Assembly: GCA_004026145.2 (NCBI GenBank) | Contig: CP034986.1 | Span: 11,116,804-11,180,803, forward strand | Length of the DNA: 64,000 nucleotides | Direction of reading: 5' to 3' | Source of the DNA: Takifugu bimaculatus | Taxonomy: Eukaryota; Chordata; Actinopteri; Tetraodontiformes; Tetraodontidae | Position numbers and translations under genes: made by a program | The notes under the pieces: generated by a model | The model's input: only the letters and a program-made list of their open reading frames with translations | Databases searched by the model: none | Told to the model about the DNA's origin: nothing | In this document: one piece after another, positions 59,301 through 64,000 of the stretch | Layout of the letters: every line of letters starts with the position of its first letter | Numbering within the stretch: the stretch's first letter is position 1

Positions 59301-62300
59301 AGGCAGGTGATCCCGATCCAGGATCCTCTTCTGAAATCACCTTTATTAAGGTATATAATTATTAAGGTATATGATTATTAAGGTATATGATAACGGTGGG
59401 AACGCCATCGTGATAACCAACATTTAGGCCCAACTGAGCATCTGCCCACCCTCCACTCTGGGAACAGGCAGCCTTTTAATGAACACGCGGGCCTTTAGAT
59501 TTTTAATTGTAATTTTAATCCTCTCCACTTGAGGACTTGGAAATGCATCGTTTGAACCCCCCCCCCCCCCCAGCATTAAAAGGTGTAATCCCACAGAAAT
59601 GTAAATCAGCGTTCTTGAAAACAAATTAGGCACAAAGATAACAGGCCCGCTGCTCTGTCAATGAGGACCCCCCCCCCCCTCCCCTCCCATTTTAAAAAAT
59701 ATATATATCTCTGTTTTCTGTCGTGGGACAAATTGCCTCAGAGCTGTTATCAGGGGTAATGGTGAGCTGTCAACCAGGCTGGCTTGATTACCAGGTTCAA
59801 GTAAACAATCCCGTCTAACGGCGGCGGACACAGCGAACTCTGATGGGCGCCATCACCCCCTCATGATAATTGCTCCTTGAGTTGCCCAGACCCTCGCTTA
59901 TTTCCCCCCCCAACCCAGTTTGTTTGGAAAACGAGCGAAAGCGTCGTTGGCTGTGAAAACGTCTGATTTGACGCCCTCACTTCCTGCGTCCTCGTCAGAG
60001 CCGCTCCGGGCCCAGGTGCTGATCCGGCTCCTTCAGACAGGCAAGCGTTGGCGGCGGCTGCGGAGGCACAGGGAGCAGCGAGTCCGCCGGGGCCCCGTCC
60101 CTGGGACCCCCGTCCTGATAGCAGAGATAGGCCGCCGAGGTAAGACGAGAGACGTCTTCAGCCTCGTCCATTAGGACGACAATGGCCGCCGTTGTTCAGG
60201 GGGGGGAAAGTGATGAGGTCGCAAATGGAATCCTGCACAGGGACACAAAAGACGAGGAGATGGTTTCATGCAACCGGACCCTGGGCGAGGTGCCCCTCCG
60301 GACACGTTAATTGATCTCATTTGTTACCTGGAGCTGCCCGATCAACCAGCCATCGTTCCTGCTGGGGCGGGGGCCTGGGGGGGGGGGGGGGTGGGGGGCA
60401 GGTCGTTGTCATGTTTTGTCTGGGTGCAGAAGGAGAGGACGGGGCAGTAAAAGACGGGGCAGAGTTTCATTTAACTGCCTCTGCCTGAAACCAACCCCCC
60501 CTCTCAACCCCCCCCCCCACCCCCATTACACCTGCACTTGTTGTCCTCGTCCCCCGCCTGAATCTCAGCCAGCACAAAGTGGACGATTGTGCGACGCTCG
60601 GCGGAGACAAGCTGCTCAAACATCCGATCAGATTTTATTGGCGCTGATTGGACCCTGGTGGGCCGCACCTCCGGGTGACCTCATTCAGACCAGGGCCCGG
60701 TCGGAACCGGAGCGTTTAGTGCTGGCAGTTATGTTATCGGCCTCCCGTAGTGGGGACGATGGGGCAGCGCAGGTGGTCCACACATGCTGTCTGATGACAT
60801 CACAGCCATGGACGATTGGACAGCATGCTAACGTTAGCATGGTCCGTGGACGGACCAGAATCCTCTCTGGCGGTCTTTGTCAGAAAAGGCCGCGCTCGCC
60901 CCGCGTGGGGCGGCGGCGGCGGCGGGAGGGGAAACACGAACGCCGCGTTCACGCTTCCTGCTCAACCGTCGTCCTTCAGCAGCAAAAGTGCAACTTGCGC
61001 TTTAGAGGTCCCTGAAAAGTGCTCTCTTCTCTGCCCCCCCCCTCAAGCCTCCTCTCAGCTGGCACGGCAGGGCGAGAGCTCTCCGAGCCGCCCGCAGCTT
61101 CTCCTGCGCGCTGTCACACGATGAGTCCGGCGCCGTTCATCCCAATTAGAGAAATGTGGCGTGATGGGGGGGGTCAGGGAGAGAGGAATCACATTTTTAG
61201 TTCAGCCCCTGTCTGTCAGCTGCCAATTTTGCTGGAAATAAGAGAGTGGCACCAATTAAGGCCGGGGGGCCGGAGGCGGCACCAGCCTTGGCACTGGATC
61301 GGCACGTTTGAGGCGCCGGGTGGCATCATGCGAGGCCCGCGTCTCCTCCGACACTAAAGCAAATGAAATGAGACTAATGGGCAGCTCGTTTCCAGCCGCT
61401 GATTAAAGGCCTGGGAGCTCCTGAGGCATGGCCCAGGTCCGGGTCCTGGCCCGGCATCACGCCGCCTTCACATCGCTCCTGTAATGTCATTTTGGGCATC
61501 GGCACGTCTGTCTCCCCGGGGTGGTCCTTCTACACGCTCTCTCGTTTTGTTTGTTCCAGAGTGAAAGGCGGGCCCAGAAACCTACACTTTTGTCCTTTGG
61601 GGTGTTAATTAAGCATCCAAAATTAATCAGCGGACTCACTAGGGCGAAGGGCGATGTGTCCGAAGGCCTGGAAACGGCGTCCGTGTAGCGCCCGCAGAGA
61701 AAGAAGCCCTCGGCTATGGCTGGGGCAGCAAAACATGTGCACAGACGGCTACGTGACACAAAAATTCACGTAAGTATAAAATTTTACAGTCATTTTCTCT
61801 GTCAGCTTGTCACATTGAATTATAAAGGTTGATTTGCTTATCTGGCTGAGGGAGACGGCGCCGCCGCTCGGCCCAACGCCCTCATATGGTGGACGTCTGC
61901 CGGTGAAGGCCTGCGCTAACTCGCCAGGCTGACCCGCCGCAGGTCCGCCTCCTGCCCCGCGTCGCGCACAAGTGTGAGAAAATAACTTAGGAGTTTATTC
62001 AGGGAGCGTCCTGGAAGGTTTTTAAAAACATAAAGATCCTTTTGAATTTCCTTCTGACCCAAGTTTCTCATAATTAAGGTAGATTTCACCTGATATTCAC
62101 ACAGTTGCTGTGTGTAATGTGTTTATGGATTAGATTTAGATTAAGACTTTCAAATTTTTCACATTTAATGTAATTATTGATCATTTCTTTGAGGCTCATT
62201 TTTCTAAAATAAGCATTTAATTTTGAATAAAATCTTACTTGGACCCCGAATAAGATTCTTTTGTTTGTTTTTGCCTGATTTTAATTTGGTCCTTTCAGGT

Positions 62301-64000
62301 TGAATCTTTCCAAAAACACCATAAATGTGGCGTTTGATCGGGAGGATGGATTAGACCTCTGCAGGGTCCATCGCTCCTCTTTCTACCATCTGACTTTAAC
62401 AGTAAGTTTTGATGCAAAAGTCCTTTTTCCCCTGCGGTTTTCACATTTTTGGTGATTCCTGATGGCCGAGTCTTTTGTTCTGAAAGCTTCGGCCACTTCC
62501 TGTCTCCTTTAACTCACCTCTCTCTCAGATAACTTGGTGTTTGTCTTCTAATTGATCGTTGGAGTTTGCTTCTCTTTCTTTCTTTTTTTTTTTAACCACA
62601 TTCTCTAATTAGCGGCGTGCCTGCAGGCTATTTGTGACCTTTCCGTATGTAAATGGTCGGGTGCGTCCCTGCCGCTCGCCGCTCGCTCTCTGACTTGCGG
62701 TGACAGGATGAGTGTCGTCAGACTGAGCCAGCGCTCATGTGTGGATGGATGACACCACTCGTGGCGTGTTTGGCAGCGGCCGCGGCGCTAGCAGGGAGCG
62801 GCGTGATTGACAGCTGCCAGGTGTGACATTGCCAGCCCGACAGAGAGCGCGGCGACTGTCTTCTGTCACTTCCTCTTCTCCTCATGGCGCCGCTCTTCAT
62901 GACTTATGAGCCTTTTCAGCGCAGCTAAAAACACCTTTTATCTTGAATTTCACGTGTGTTTTTCATCAAATTCCTTCATGAAAGACTAAAAAGTGCAACG
63001 TGGCCGCTGGAAGGTTGTTCGCCGTCAGGGTTTAACCTGGTTCACCTCTGACAGAGCCGCAGAGCAGCCATTTTATTACAGTATCGCAGCTAAAATGCAT
63101 AAACCACCAACGCTGATTGAGAGAAATCCACCTGAGCAGCAATCAACCTGCAAATGGGTCATATTTCCAATATTCATCTTTCTGACCTGATGTTTGGAGC
63201 AAATGAAGCAGCGGTGAAACAAGCGGTGGTTCGAGGGATGCTTGGGTTGGAGGGCGATCCGATCACAGCCGCAGGGGTCAGGCCCCCGCTTTGACTAATG
63301 GACACCCCAGCAGAGACGTCCAGAGCTGGTTTCACTCACATTAGCATACGTTAGCTAACCCTAACCCCGACCAAAGGGAACCCCAGGCCTTAATGACTGA
63401 GTACCAGGCTGACCTCTGACCCCTACAGGTATTTCAGGAGCCTCTTTTTTTTTAATCCCGGATAAGACGGCGTGCGAAAAAACAGCTAAATATGGACACT
63501 TCTGTCGTCACTTGCTCATTAACATGCTAACTTAACATGCTAACTTAACCTTGCTTCAGACAGCACCAGTTTCTGTTCGCTGTGTCTGCGGCCATGACTC
63601 CAGCCCGTTTACACCACCATAGTAATCCTTTAACTGGAAATAATCAGCTCGTGTGATCATCGTGTCTGACGTGTTTACATGCACGTACAGTCTGGATTTG
63701 GCAAACACTGACCTCAGACGCTCTCGGGCGACTTTCTGCCGGTTTCGTTTTTCTACTGTTTGTTAATCTGACTTCTTCTAAAGCACATCACATGATCCTC
63801 GTCTCGGCAAATTTTATTTTATTTTTTTCAACAAACGCAACGTTGAAAACAGCTCATATTCTAGCGATTGTCATAGCAACCCAGATCTGGGTGTAGTTAG
63901 CCTCGGTGGCGAGCGTGGCGAGCTGGTGTGTGGTTACTGTGGGCCGGTGAAGAGAGATCCCACTTACTCAGTGATTAAGATCTGTTGACCTCCTCAGAGG
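56360..64000. other. Gene-free right flank, partly GC-rich, with candidate regulatory blocks
   Basis: No gene was recognised. The stretch 59.8-62.9 kb is GC- and CpG-rich and gives long chance ORFs in several frames. A three-copy imperfect repeat of attaaggtatatgatt lies at 59345-59391. C-runs lie at about 59558-59571 and 59668-59678, and G/C-runs at 60376-60398 and 60499-60521. AT/GC-mosaic blocks with TAATT/ATTA cores (about 59480-59830, 61360-61660 and 61800-61860) resemble conserved non-coding elements. An exon-like segment at 59999-60139 has both splice signals but no recognisable protein. Confidence 0.45.

Noticed and set aside
60311..61015. 234-codon plus-strand open frame
   Set aside because: It lies in GC-rich DNA where stops are rare by chance, crosses G- and C-runs, and shows no family-like motif.

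Overview
The window is vertebrate nuclear DNA and most likely comes from a compact teleost genome. It has spliced genes with GT/AG introns, AATAAA poly(A) signals and CpG-rich promoters. There are many (CA)n/(GT)n microsatellites and fish-type transposable-element remains. Intergenic spaces are only a few hundred bases and several introns are 70-90 nt. These traits suggest a percomorph, possibly pufferfish-like, but I cannot name the species from sequence alone.

All four recognised genes lie on the + strand. (1) nckap5 (Nck-associated protein 5) occupies about 4.4-41.8 kb. I could place 18 coding exons plus the stop codon and 3' UTR; its most 5' exons were not found and are probably upstream. 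(2) lypd1 (Ly6/PLAUR-domain protein, Lynx2) has three coding exons at 42.2-43.7 kb. (3) actr3 (ARP3, a subunit of the Arp2/3 actin nucleator) has twelve exons at 45.46-48.63 kb and encodes 418 residues. (4) A TMEM182-like claudin-superfamily tetraspan protein has five exons at 49.56-51.35 kb. The order nckap5-lypd1 in the same orientation matches the human 2q21 arrangement as I remember it. The genes do not form a pathway: nckap5 is a cytoskeletal/microtubule adaptor, lypd1 a GPI-anchored receptor modulator, actr3 an actin-nucleation subunit, and the TMEM182-like protein a membrane protein.

The most unusual observation is a set of five single-base (+1) reading-frame breaks. Four lie in the 3.45-kb exon of nckap5 and one in the last exon of the TMEM182-like gene. 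Each sits at a short homopolymer, and dropping one base restores family-like protein. Without the four extra bases, the recognised nckap5 coding sequence is exactly 1,839 codons including the stop. Assembly or sequencing indels are the simplest explanation; real gene decay is the alternative. One break coincides with a possible alternative splice acceptor that would bypass it.

The left flank (1 to about 510) is a decayed LINE reverse-transcriptase fragment on the minus strand. The long nckap5 introns hold microsatellites, a SINE with a 12-bp target-site duplication, a 49-bp tandem repeat, a candidate alternative first exon near 11.4-11.7 kb and possible conserved regulatory blocks. From 51.9 kb to the end no gene was recognised. 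That stretch holds decayed Tc1/mariner and LINE fragments, a 20-bp minisatellite, G-rich tracts and AT/GC-mosaic blocks that resemble conserved non-coding elements. I found no tRNA, rRNA, CRISPR or prokaryotic features.
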